From NCBI RefSeq assembly GCF_019880245.1, contig NZ_CP082286.1:2916920-2980919 (forward strand): DNA of 64,000 nucleotides, given 5' to 3'. The notes beneath the pieces were generated by a model. That model did no database searches. It worked only from the letters and a program-made list of their open reading frames with translations, and was not told the origin of the DNA. Position numbers and translations under genes: made by a program. The stretch is from Halobaculum roseum. Lineage in GTDB: Archaea > Halobacteriota > Halobacteria > Halobacteriales > Haloferacaceae. Positions 8,555 through 16,068 of this stretch are shown one piece after another; the first letter of the stretch is position 1, and each line of letters begins with the position of its first letter.

Positions 8555-9481
8555 TTACTTCCGGAGTTCCTCGCGCAACGTGCCCATGGTGATCTCGCGC
8601 TCGGCGTGGGCGTTGTGCTGGTGGATGGACTCGTCGTTCGACTGCTTCATGTGGACGACCACGTCGTCGTCGAGGTTGTCGTAGCGCTCGACCACGTCCT
8701 CGGCCATCGTCCGGACGCAGTCCTCGACGAACTTGGCGTCCATGTGGGCTTGGTACGTCATGTGGTCCTCGTCGGGACGCTTGGCGTAGTTGTAGATCCG
8801 CGCGCTCATCGCGTCGCGGGCCGTGTCTATCACGTCGAGCAGATCGACGTCGGGCGATCCCTCGGCGGTGAACGAGAGCGTGGCGTGCCCGCGCTGGGAG
8901 TGTCCCGGCTGGGGGACCTCGTCGAGGAACTCATCGGCGACCTCGTCGTCGACGCCCAGGTCGTCGAGCTTCTCGCGGGCGCGCGACTCGGACATGCCCT
9001 GCGAGCACGGACAGACGGTCATGCCGGTCACCTCGGCGCCGATCTCCTCGCGCGTGCCGTCCTCGTCGGCGACCGCGCTGGCGATGACGGAGAACGTCGA
9101 CTGCGTCTCGCGGCCGGAGGCGGGGGTGTCCTCGCGGGCCGCAAGCTCCGCGGTCATCTCGATCTCCGCGGTCGTCGTGTAGTCGTGTTTCGCGAGCAGC
9201 CGCTCGGCGGCGTCGCCGCAGACGTCCTCGATGCGGTACGCCTCGTCGCGCGTCGCCGCCTCCAGCACCTCGTCGATGACCTCCATGTTCCGGCTCATGT
9301 CGATCCCCTTGCGCTCGCTCGGGAGGTCGACGAACACCGAGAACTCGGCCATGAACACCCACGGTCGCTGGTCGCCCCGATCGATCTTCACGAGCTTGTC
9401 GACGCCGGTCACCCCGACCTGACTCAGTCCGACGGAGACGTCAGGCCGACTGGCCTGCACGTCCGGCAACTGGTGACTCAT
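8555..9481 (-). CDS. mptA: GTP cyclohydrolase MptA (type IV, FolE2 family)
   Basis: 308 aa. MptA opens GTP to 7,8-dihydroneopterin 2',3'-cyclic phosphate, the first step of archaeal pterin (tetrahydromethanopterin/folate-type) synthesis. Family marks include [11 protein letters not shown] at the start, [17 protein letters not shown] near residues 51-66, the Cys motif TVCPCSQGM (C157 and C159), and [13 protein letters not shown]. It is a metal-dependent cytoplasmic enzyme. The length agrees with the family. The start is the first ATG; upstream is AT-enriched for a short stretch, consistent with a promoter. Confidence 0.95.
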   Translation of the reverse strand: MSHQLPDVQASRPDVSVGLSQVGVTGVDKLVKIDRGDQRPWVFMAEFSVFVDLPSERKGIDMSRNMEVIDEVLEAATRDEAYRIEDVCGDAAERLLAKHDYTTTAEIEMTAELAAREDTPASGRETQSTFSVIASAVADEDGTREEIGAEVTGMTVCPCSQGMSESRAREKLDDLGVDDEVADEFLDEVPQPGHSQRGHATLSFTAEGSPDVDLLDVIDTARDAMSARIYNYAKRPDEDHMTYQAHMDAKFVEDCVRTMAEDVVERYDNLDDDVVVHMKQSNDESIHQHNAHAEREITMGTLREELRK

Positions 9482-9595
9482 TGAGTGGATACTCCCAAGG
9501 GTCGGCGCTGATTAGTGGTTTCGAAAGCTGAAGGTCGCCGTCGGACGCGCCGAACGCGCGCTTCGTCGGTTCGGGTCGGGGGGGTCGTCGCGCGC

Positions 9596-10012
9596 TCAGG
9601 GCCAGTCGTCGCGCGTGTCCTCGTCGAAGTGCGCCGACTCCTCCTCGGGGTCGGTCAGCGTCCAGCCGGCCGCCTCGGCCGCCTGCGACAGCGGGAGGTA
9701 CTCCCAGCCGGTCTCCTCGGCGACCGCGCGGTCCTCGTCGGTCGTCCCGACGAACACGTGTCGGTCCGTGTCGAACTGGCGTTTCACGTTCTCCAGCGAC
9801 TCCGTCACGCCCCGCGGCCCCGAGAAGAAGTCCTGGCGGACGCGGTGCTTTCGGGTGAAGTTGGTGACCACGTACGTGGGCTTCTCGGAGACCACGCCGA
9901 CGTACTCGGTCCACCCGCGCGCGTCGTTGAACACCGTGTTCGGGTCGGCCAACGACTTCAGCGCGTCCAACTCGAAGGCGAGCGTCATGTCGCTCGAACC
10001 GCCGCCATCCAT
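9596..10012 (-). CDS. DUF7124-like haloarchaeal protein
   Basis: 138 aa acidic cytoplasmic protein starting MDGGGSSDMTLAFELDAL. Visible features are the core GWTEYVGVVSEKPTYVVTNF and the block FFSGPRGVTESLENVKRQF. I recognise it as a conserved haloarchaeal family (DUF7124-like by memory) with no known function. The ATG at 10012 is preferred to the frame's first start at 10099 because relatives begin with the MDGGGS-type leader. It lies about 115 bp upstream of mptA on the same strand. Confidence 0.75.
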   Translation of the reverse strand: MDGGGSSDMTLAFELDALKSLADPNTVFNDARGWTEYVGVVSEKPTYVVTNFTRKHRVRQDFFSGPRGVTESLENVKRQFDTDRHVFVGTTDEDRAVAEETGWEYLPLSQAAEAAGWTLTDPEEESAHFDEDTRDDWP

Positions 10013-10139
10013 GGGCGTACTCCGGGGGTGGCGCCGAAAACGGTGTCGGTCCGGGGCTTCCGCTATCCGGCAGTCACACATCCCGTCAGCCGGTCGCACA
10101 TCCCGGCTGTCGGTCGCTCGCTCCGCGTCTACCGACCGA

Positions 10140-10448
10140 TCAGCGCGTGTCGGTCGCCCGCTCCCCGCCGTCCGACGCGACCGTCACCCCGTCGTCCGAC
10201 GCCGCGGCGTCGGCGGTCCACCTCGTCCGTCCCGCTCCGACGACCCGGTAGTACGACGTGTGCACCACGACCTCCCCGGCGTCGAGATCGGGGACGGACC
10301 GCCGTTCGCCGGCGATCAGCGCGAGGAAGTCGGCTAACGCGCGCTCGCTCAACTGATCGACGTGCCGGACCGTCGCCTCCTCGGCGACGGACTCGGCGTG
10401 ACGCACCGTCAGTTTCGGGCCGTTTCGTGTCACGTGGTACCAATACAC
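10140..10448 (-). CDS. small hypothetical protein, GTG start, probably leaderless
   Basis: 102 aa if translated from the GTG at 10448 (YWYHVTRNGPKLTVRHAES). An alternative GTG at 10433 (VTRNGPKLTV) fits leaderless initiation about 26 bp after the AT-rich box TTAAGTAATAAT near 10452-10463. The composition, with regular charged/hydrophobic patterning (SERALADFLALIAGE, VVVHTSYYRVVGAG), is protein-like, and the competing minus frame is Arg-rich and unlikely. I do not recognise a family. No membrane segment or motif is visible. Confidence 0.6.
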   Translation of the reverse strand: MYWYHVTRNGPKLTVRHAESVAEEATVRHVDQLSERALADFLALIAGERRSVPDLDAGEVVVHTSYYRVVGAGRTRWTADAAASDDGVTVASDGGERATDTR

Positions 10449-10585
10449 ATGATTATTACTTAACGTTGTGGGTGCGAACGAACAGGCGGCGGTGGGGCAT
10501 CGACAGTGGATCCGGGAGAACGAGAACCCGAAGGAGAAACGGAACGAGAAACGAACACGAACGCGACGGTCGCCGGACCGGTGGG

Positions 10586-11830
10586 TTACTCGGCGGTCGC
10601 GCCCTCGGTCTCGAGATCGTCGACGGAGAAGCCTTCGGTCATGAGGAGGTCCGTCTGGCCGCTCACGTCGACCTGCTCGCGCATGAGCTGCTTGTACGCC
10701 GACTGGGGCGCGAGGTTGCCGATGAGGACCCCGCCGACGATCTTGCCGTCCTTCAGCGCGAGGCGGCGCCACTCGTCGTCGCCGAACGAGCGCATGACCT
10801 CGTCGTCGCCGAGCGTGGGGTGACCGAAGGAGAGGAACGGGAAGTCGAAGTGCGTGATGGAGTACGAGGAGACCCAGCGGAACTCCGCGGACTCGTACTC
10901 GAGCATGTTCTTCGCGGCGATGGTGCCCTGCTCCTTCGCGCTGCCCCACGCGCCGTTTTGCGCCCGTTCGCCGAGGATCACGTCGTGGAAGCGGGTGATG
11001 TCGCCGGCAGCGAACACGTCCTCGTCGTTCGTCCGCATGTACTGGTCGACGACGATGCCGTCGTCCGTCTCGATGGGCGTGTCCTCGACGAGTTCGGTGT
11101 TGAGGTTCAGCCCGATGGCGACGCCCGCGAAGTCTGCGTCGAAGCGCTCGCCGTTGGGGTCGACCGCGGCGGCGACGTGGCCGTCGTCGTCCGTCTCGAA
11201 GTGTTCGACGCCGGACTGGAAGACGGGCTCGACGCCGCGCTCGCGCATCGCCTCGTGCATGATCTCGGCGCCCTCCTCGTTGAGCGCGTAGCGCCACCAG
11301 GAGTCCCCGCGCATGAGGTACTTGCCCTCGACGCCCTGGGCGCCGCAGATGGCGGCCAGGTCGATGCCGAGCAGGCCCGCGCCGACGATGACGGCGTCCT
11401 CGGCGTCCTCGGCGGACTCGCGGATCCGACGGGCGTCCTGGAACGTCCAGAAGTGGTGGACGCCGTCGGCGTCGCTCCCCTCGACGGGGAGCTGTTGGGG
11501 GGTGCCGCCGACCGCGAGAAGTAGCTTGTCGTACTCCAACACGTCGCCCTCGTGGGTCTCGACCTCGTGGGCGTCGGTGCGGATGTCGGTGACGAGGGTG
11601 TTCAACGCGAGGTCGATGTCGCGCTCCTCGTACCACCCCTCCTCGTGGATGGAGATGGGCGCCTCGGGAAGCTTCCCCTTGGCGAACTCCTTGATGAGGA
11701 TGCGATTGTAGAGGGCCTCCCCCTCGTCTGTGATCACGGTAATGTCGGCGTCGGGTGCCTCCTCCCGGAGGGTCTCGGCGGCGGAACTGCCGGCGATCCC
11801 GTCACCGATGATGACGAACGACTCGCTCAT
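10586..11830 (-). CDS. NAD(P)/FAD-dependent oxidoreductase
   Basis: 414 aa. The N-terminal FAD dinucleotide fold is FVIIGDGIAGSSAAETL; the second Rossmann motif for NAD(P)H is AVIVGAGLLGIDLA (about residue 150), followed by the FAD-closing motif DEDVFAAGDITRF (about residue 280). The family includes rubredoxin, ferredoxin and nitrite-reductase-type reductases; the electron partner cannot be named. The protein is cytoplasmic. It is divergent from the gene at 12034, and the shared 200-bp region carries a 22-bp imperfect tandem repeat that may be an operator. Confidence 0.9.
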   Translation of the reverse strand: MSESFVIIGDGIAGSSAAETLREEAPDADITVITDEGEALYNRILIKEFAKGKLPEAPISIHEEGWYEERDIDLALNTLVTDIRTDAHEVETHEGDVLEYDKLLLAVGGTPQQLPVEGSDADGVHHFWTFQDARRIRESAEDAEDAVIVGAGLLGIDLAAICGAQGVEGKYLMRGDSWWRYALNEEGAEIMHEAMRERGVEPVFQSGVEHFETDDDGHVAAAVDPNGERFDADFAGVAIGLNLNTELVEDTPIETDDGIVVDQYMRTNDEDVFAAGDITRFHDVILGERAQNGAWGSAKEQGTIAAKNMLEYESAEFRWVSSYSITHFDFPFLSFGHPTLGDDEVMRSFGDDEWRRLALKDGKIVGGVLIGNLAPQSAYKQLMREQVDVSGQTDLLMTEGFSVDDLETEGATAE

Positions 11831-11904
11831 ACCGGCGATTCGGATTCGGGGTTAATGTGGGTTGCTATCGACGTGAGGATTCACGAGGGTACGTACCAGG
11901 GGAA

Positions 11905-11944
11905 TTCACCCGATCCTCTAGGGGGGTTCACCAGACCCTCTAGG
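11905..11944. repeat. two imperfect 18-bp direct repeats in a divergent promoter region
   Basis: TTCACCCGATCCTCTAGG at 11905-11922 and TTCACCAGACCCTCTAGG at 11927-11944, a 22-bp period with two mismatches in 18. The spacing is about two helical turns. They sit between the divergent genes starting at 11830 (minus) and 12034 (plus). A transcription-factor binding pair is possible. Confidence 0.5.
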
Positions 11945-12033
11945 AGTAGAAGGGACTTCCCGGCCGACGGGGATGGTGACCCGCGATGCCGGTTCGCCGC
12001 ACATTCAAGAGTACTCGATCCCAACGATGGAGC

Positions 12034-12672
12034 ATGAAGCTCCGGCAGAACGTCCGCCACTGGGCCGCGAAACGCGCGCTCACCACGCCGGTCGTCGGCG
12101 GCTACGTCAACGACAAGCTCGTCGGCATGCACACGGACATCTTCCTGAACAAGGCCGACGAGGACCGTCGCGAGGAGCGTCGCGACCACCTCGACGACTT
12201 CTTCGACGCGACGATGGACACCTACGTCGCCGCGCTGGACGCCGGCTACCCCGAGGCGGAGGCACGCGAGATCACCCACGTGCAGGCCAACTTCGACTTC
12301 TTCAATCACGGCTGGGCGGAGATGATGGAGATCCCCAGCGACGAACTGGAGGAGCACTACCGCCGCTACGAGGAGTTCTTCGAGCGTTACGACATCACCA
12401 TCGACGACCCGCTGGGCGAGTTCCGCCCCGCCGACGGCGTCGCCGACCCCCCTGCAACTCCGGAGCGGATGGCCAAGGGGGAGTTCGAGAACGCCGTCGC
12501 CGGCTTCGCCGACGACGCGTACGTCGAGGACGCCGACGGCGAACTCCACGTCGGGGGCACCGACGAGCCCGAGGAGGTCGACGTGAGCGCCGCTCCGGGA
12601 GTCGACGGAGACGAAATCGACGGGTCCGATCTCGACGACGACGATGCCGACGACGAGGCGAAGGCGGACTGA
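12034..12672 (+). CDS. DUF6149-like haloarchaeal protein
   Basis: 212 aa. The first 135 residues are conserved-looking, with KLRQNVRHWAAKRALTTPVV, VNDKLVGMHTDIFLNKADE, and several aromatic-rich helices (ITHVQANFDFFNHGW, EHYRRYEEFFERYDI). The last 70 residues are a low-complexity acidic tail. It appears to be a conserved haloarchaeal soluble protein (DUF6149 by memory); its function is unknown. The ATG at 12034 gives the family-like start MKLRQN; the frame is open from 11986. It converges with the cupin gene, leaving only 8 bp between stop codons. Confidence 0.75.
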   Translation: MKLRQNVRHWAAKRALTTPVVGGYVNDKLVGMHTDIFLNKADEDRREERRDHLDDFFDATMDTYVAALDAGYPEAEAREITHVQANFDFFNHGWAEMMEIPSDELEEHYRRYEEFFERYDITIDDPLGEFRPADGVADPPATPERMAKGEFENAVAGFADDAYVEDADGELHVGGTDEPEEVDVSAAPGVDGDEIDGSDLDDDDADDEAKAD

Positions 12673-12680
12673 GCGACGAC

Positions 12681-13022
12681 CTACTCCTGCCAGTCGGGGT
12701 TCGGCCGCGGCGGGCTGAAGACGTCGATCCCCTCGACGCGCTCGTCGCCCCTGTTCTCGGCGCCGTGAACCTCCTCGCCCGCGAGGACGTACGAGTCGCC
12801 CGCCTCGCAGACGACCTCCTCGCCGTCTGCCAGGACGAACGTCAGGGCACCTGCGGTGATGAATCCCGCCTGCTCGTGGTGGTGGCTGTGCGACGGCACC
12901 TCCGCGCCCGGCTCGATCGAGAAGTGCTGGACGCTCATGTTCTCGCCCGCCGCGAGTTGCGCGAGGTGGACGCCGTCGACCGCCTCCGTGTCGCCGCTCG
13001 GGTCGTGGGGTACGTGGTCCAT
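12681..13022 (-). CDS. small cupin domain protein
   Basis: 113 aa single-domain cupin. Cupin motif 1 is PSHSHHHEQAGFITAGALTF with three clustered histidines and a Glu as likely metal ligands; motif 2 is AGDSYVLAGEEVHGAENRGD. Such proteins bind a metal in a small beta-barrel and are enzymes or sensors; no substrate can be inferred. The ATG at 13022 is used; the frame is open far upstream but only as antisense to other genes. It is divergent from the gene at 13128. Confidence 0.88.
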   Translation of the reverse strand: MDHVPHDPSGDTEAVDGVHLAQLAAGENMSVQHFSIEPGAEVPSHSHHHEQAGFITAGALTFVLADGEEVVCEAGDSYVLAGEEVHGAENRGDERVEGIDVFSPPRPNPDWQE

Positions 13023-13127
13023 ACAGTGGTCGGCGACGGCGCACCTCTTAGTTCCGCCGCCGCAGGGGGCGCGACCGCCCCGCCGACGGTGACAAGGTTC
13101 AATTCCGATGACGGGCAACCCATCGGT

Positions 13128-13652
13128 ATGTACGCGGTCGTCGGCTGTCGCTCCTGTGGCACCTACTGGCTCGTCTCGGACCCGGACGCTCAAGACTCGG
13201 CGACGTGCCCGCGTTGCGACACGCGACACCCGACAGACCGGCTCAAGCGTTTCTACGAGTCCGAGAACCGCGCGGCCGCCGCGCAGGCGCGGGCGAAGCT
13301 GCTCGCCGACAAGCGCGGGCAGTCGGGGGCGTTCGAGCGCGCCGGATCGGTCGCCGAGCTGGAACGCGAACTGGAGGGGTTCGAGGGCGCCGTCGACGAC
13401 CGCGAGTACCTGGCGCGGTCCGGGCTGGACCCCGACGAGGTCGAGTCCGCCGGCAGCGACGACGCCGGCGGGTCGCGCTCGCGCGACGAGATCGTCCGCG
13501 ACGCCATCCGCGAGGGCGACGCGACCGAGGAGGCCGTCGTCGCGTACGCGACCGACCGCGGCGTCCCCGCCGAGGCCGCCCGCGACATCCTCGACCGGCT
13601 GGCGCGCCGCGGCGAGGCGACCGAGTCGGGCGGCGAGTATCGACTCCTGTAA
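13128..13652 (+). CDS. zinc-ribbon protein, DUF5817-like
   Basis: 174 aa. The N-terminal zinc ribbon has two Cys pairs (VVGCRSCGTYW and ATCPRCDTRHP), followed by RLKRFYESENRAAAAQARAKLL, which is typical of the haloarchaeal DUF5817 family. The C-terminal 60 residues look like a winged-helix-type segment (ATEEAVVAYATDRGVPAEAA, then a helix with DILDRLARRGEATESG). A nucleic-acid-related role is likely by inference but unproven. The small membrane-protein gene starts 43 bp downstream on the same strand. Confidence 0.8.
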   Translation: MYAVVGCRSCGTYWLVSDPDAQDSATCPRCDTRHPTDRLKRFYESENRAAAAQARAKLLADKRGQSGAFERAGSVAELERELEGFEGAVDDREYLARSGLDPDEVESAGSDDAGGSRSRDEIVRDAIREGDATEEAVVAYATDRGVPAEAARDILDRLARRGEATESGGEYRLL

Positions 13653-13694
13653 CCGCGACGGAGCGTTTATACGGGATCGCGGACCAGTCCGAGC

Positions 13695-14090
13695 ATGTCG
13701 ATCACCGCGGGGGAGGCGCTCGCCGGCGTCGCGACCGCGGCCGCGGCGGCGGAGACGTTCCACGCCACGCTCGCCTGGCCCCTCCAGGCCGGAGCTACGG
13801 CGGCCGACGCGCCCCCGTATGCCGGCCTCCTGTTCCTCGCGACGTTCGTCTCGCTGCTGGGCGTCTTCCTGACGATGCACGGCGCGGCGGCGTACGCGCT
13901 GCTCGTGTGGGAGGTGACGACCGGGATCGCGGCGTGGGTGTACGTCCACCCCGCAGTCGGCGGGTTCTTGATCGCGGCGGCCGCGGTTCAGACGCCGATG
14001 GCGGCGCACCTGTGGGGCGACCCGCTGCAGGTCCGGCGGCGGACGGTGTGGGCGATCCGGGCGCTCGCGACCCACCTCGACGAGCGGTAG
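13695..14090 (+). CDS. small multi-pass membrane protein
   Basis: 131 aa with three or four hydrophobic helices (about residues 5-22, 43-62, 66-85 and 87-105) and a basic C-terminus (RRRTVWAIRALATHLDER). No catalytic motif. It follows the DUF5817-like gene by 43 bp, so the two may be cotranscribed. A box-like GTTTATAC sits just upstream at 13664-13671, which could instead give it its own leaderless promoter. Function unknown. Confidence 0.72.
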   Translation: MSITAGEALAGVATAAAAAETFHATLAWPLQAGATAADAPPYAGLLFLATFVSLLGVFLTMHGAAAYALLVWEVTTGIAAWVYVHPAVGGFLIAAAAVQTPMAAHLWGDPLQVRRRTVWAIRALATHLDER

Positions 14091-14151
14091 CGACCCTCCT
14101 GCGCCGGCGGTAGAGCCGGGGCCGGAAGAACGGTTCTCGTCGCCGTCGCGT

Positions 14152-15372
14152 CTATCGGCCGAGACTCGCGTGCGCCGACGAGAGGTTTCGCGAGGCGAGC
14201 GCCGACAGCAGCGAGAGTTCGCCCGCCAGGGCCGCGACCGCGACGGCCTCCGCGAGCGCGTCGGCGTTGCTGCCGGCGGGATCGCCGCCGCCGGCGATGC
14301 CGAGCACGTCCAGCGCCTCCGACTGCGTGGGGAGCTTGGTGCCGCCGCCGACCGTCCCGACCTCCAGCGACGCGATGGTGACGCTGACGTACAGGTCACC
14401 GTCCCCGTCGACCTCGGCGGTCGTGATGGCGTTGGCGCCCTCGACGACCTGCGCGGCGTCCTGCCCGGTCGCGAGGAACATCGCCGCAACCGAGTTGGCG
14501 ACGTGGGCGTTGAACCCGAGGCTGCCCGCCTTCGCGGAGCCCACGAGGTTCTTGCGGGTGTTCACCTCCGCGACCGCCTCGGGGGTCGTCTTCAGCGTCT
14601 CCCGGACGGTCTCGCGGGGGATCGTCACGTCGGCGGCGACCGTCCGCCCGCGTCCCTCGACGGCGTTGATCGCGGCGGGCTTCTTGTCGGTGCAGAGGTT
14701 CCCCGACAGCGCCACGAGCGAGGCGCTCGTCTCCGATTCGATCACGTCGCAGGCCTCCTCGGTCGCGATGGTCGCCATGTTCATCCCCATCGCGTCCTTC
14801 GTGTCGTACGCGAAGCGCACGAAGACGGTGTTGCCGACGACGTACGGCGTCGCCTCCTTCAACTCGCCGTGGCTCGTCGTCGACTCGGCGGCCTCCCGCA
14901 GCGCCTCGGTGTTGTCGCGCACCCACGAGGAGAGCGCCTCGGCCTCGGCCACGTCGGCGACGCGGAAGGCGGGCGCGCGGGTCATTCGGTTCTTCAGGAC
15001 GCGGGCGCCGGCGCCGCCGGCGGTGTTCAGCGCGGCACAGCCGCGGTTCACCGACGCGAGCAGCGCGCCCTCGGTCGTCGCCATCGGGAGGTAGTGCTCG
15101 CCGGAGATGGCGCCGCCGTCGATCGCGACGGGGCCGACGACGCCAAGCGGGATCTGGATCGCACCGAGCATGTTCTCGATGTTCGCGTCGGCGGCCTCGG
15201 CGGGGAAGCCGTAGTCGCCGCTGGTGGAGAGATCGGCGCCGGAGTGGTCCTCGACGAGCAGCCGTCGCGCCGCCGCGGCGGTGTCGGCGTCGGCGTGCTC
15301 CTCCAGTTCGTACAGCCGGAGGTCGCCGTCGCGCACGCGCTCGGCGAGTTCCTCGGCGTCCGTGTCGGTCAT
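14152..15372 (-). CDS. hmgA: hydroxymethylglutaryl-CoA reductase (NADPH)
   Basis: 406 aa class I enzyme that reduces HMG-CoA to mevalonate with two NADPH, the committed step to archaeal isoprenoid lipids and the target of mevinolin in haloarchaea. Motifs in order: ENMLGAIQIPLGVVGP (residues 66-81), catalytic Glu in TTEGALLASVNRG (E101), the NADP motif DAMGMNMAT (193-201), and catalytic Lys in TDKKPAAIN (K230/K231). HMG-CoA synthase is coded at 57895-59232, so the two steps are not in one operon. It starts at the first ATG. The upstream 700 bp has no gene. Confidence 0.97.
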   Translation of the reverse strand: MTDTDAEELAERVRDGDLRLYELEEHADADTAAAARRLLVEDHSGADLSTSGDYGFPAEAADANIENMLGAIQIPLGVVGPVAIDGGAISGEHYLPMATTEGALLASVNRGCAALNTAGGAGARVLKNRMTRAPAFRVADVAEAEALSSWVRDNTEALREAAESTTSHGELKEATPYVVGNTVFVRFAYDTKDAMGMNMATIATEEACDVIESETSASLVALSGNLCTDKKPAAINAVEGRGRTVAADVTIPRETVRETLKTTPEAVAEVNTRKNLVGSAKAGSLGFNAHVANSVAAMFLATGQDAAQVVEGANAITTAEVDGDGDLYVSVTIASLEVGTVGGGTKLPTQSEALDVLGIAGGGDPAGSNADALAEAVAVAALAGELSLLSALASRNLSSAHASLGR

Positions 15373-15566
15373 GGATCGGTGTGGTCGGGGGTGTCGCTAA
15401 GTCGTGTCGATTCTGGCGATCACTCGGTTGTGGGAGCGGTGGCGCGACAGCGACGTTCGGTTCCGCTATCGCGGAGTCGCAGTTCCCCGAAAGCCCCACC
15501 CGTGGTTCGGACGGGCCGAGCGTCGAACTCGTTCGTTGGGTGTGCACGTACCGCGGTCGGCGCGCG

Positions 15567-15590
15567 CCGGCCGGCCTCTGTGCCGGCCGG
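15567..15590. repeat. 9-bp GC inverted repeat
   Basis: CCGGCCGGC (15567-15575) and GCCGGCCGG (15582-15590) are exact inverted copies around CTCTGT. They lie in the gene-free region upstream of hmgA and the amidohydrolase. The function is unknown. Confidence 0.45.
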
Positions 15591-15680
15591 ACGCGTGCGA
15601 GGGATGAGTGACCGAGCGGAGCGAGGGAGCGAATCGGCTGGGGAGGACGTGGTCGCGGTTCGGTTGCGGTGGGCGAGACT

Positions 15681-15782
15681 GAAAGGGGCCGGTTCGCTCG
15701 TGAGCCGAGGCGACGCAAGCACCGGAGGCCGAAGGCCGAGGAGCACAGCGAGACGCAGGCCACGAGCGAACCGGGGGCTTTC
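15681..15782. repeat. structured palindromic element, copy 1
   Basis: The outer arms are 22 nt: GAAAGGGGCCGGTTCGCTCGTG (split here for reading as GAAAG, GGG, then CCGGTTCGCTCGTG) at 15681-15702 and its partner at 15761-15782 ending GGGGGCTTTC. Nineteen of 22 positions pair; the three unpaired ones are GGG facing GGG. Inside are a conserved GGCGACGCAAGCAC (15709-15722) and a small hairpin GGCC-GAA-GGCC (15727-15737). Copy 2 at 45534-45646 has the same plan with different arm sequences. It is not an open gene. Confidence 0.75.
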
Positions 15783-15985
15783 GCGGTCGTCGTGTTCGCG
15801 GTCGTCGTGTTCGCGGTCGTCGTGTTCGCGGTCGTCGTGTTCGCGGTCGTCGTGTTCGCGGTCGTCGTGTTCGCGGTCGTCGTGTTCGCGGTCGTCGTGT
15901 TCGCGGTCGTCGTGTTCGCGGTCGTCGTGTTCGCGGTCGTCGTGTTCGCGGTCGTCGTGTTCGCGGTCGTCGTGTTCGCGGTCGT
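15780..15985. repeat. 15-bp tandem repeat (VNTR), 13 identical copies
   Basis: Unit TTCGCGGTCGTCGTG. Thirteen identical units occupy 15780-15974, followed by a partial unit. The repeat begins inside the 3' end of the palindromic element (…GGGGGCTTTC then GCGGTCG), so the unit appears to derive from that element's edge. Because 15 is a multiple of three, all frames stay open, giving false long reading frames of VVVFA or TTANT type. The array ends about 83 bp before the amidohydrolase start. The 15373-16068 region otherwise holds no recognisable gene. Confidence 0.95.
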
Positions 15986-16068
15986 TCCGACTCCCCACAA
16001 ACCAACAAGCCAACCGAGATCCGATCGTTCCCGAACCGTTACCACCCCGCCGACCACACCCCAGATCG

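Noticed and set aside
15780..15985. CRISPR array
   Set aside because: Units are 15 bp with no spacers between them, and no cas gene is near. It is a simple tandem repeat.
14396..16057. Large minus-strand frame upstream of and overlapping hmgA
   Set aside because: It is an out-of-frame shadow of hmgA joined to the antisense of the 15-bp repeat.
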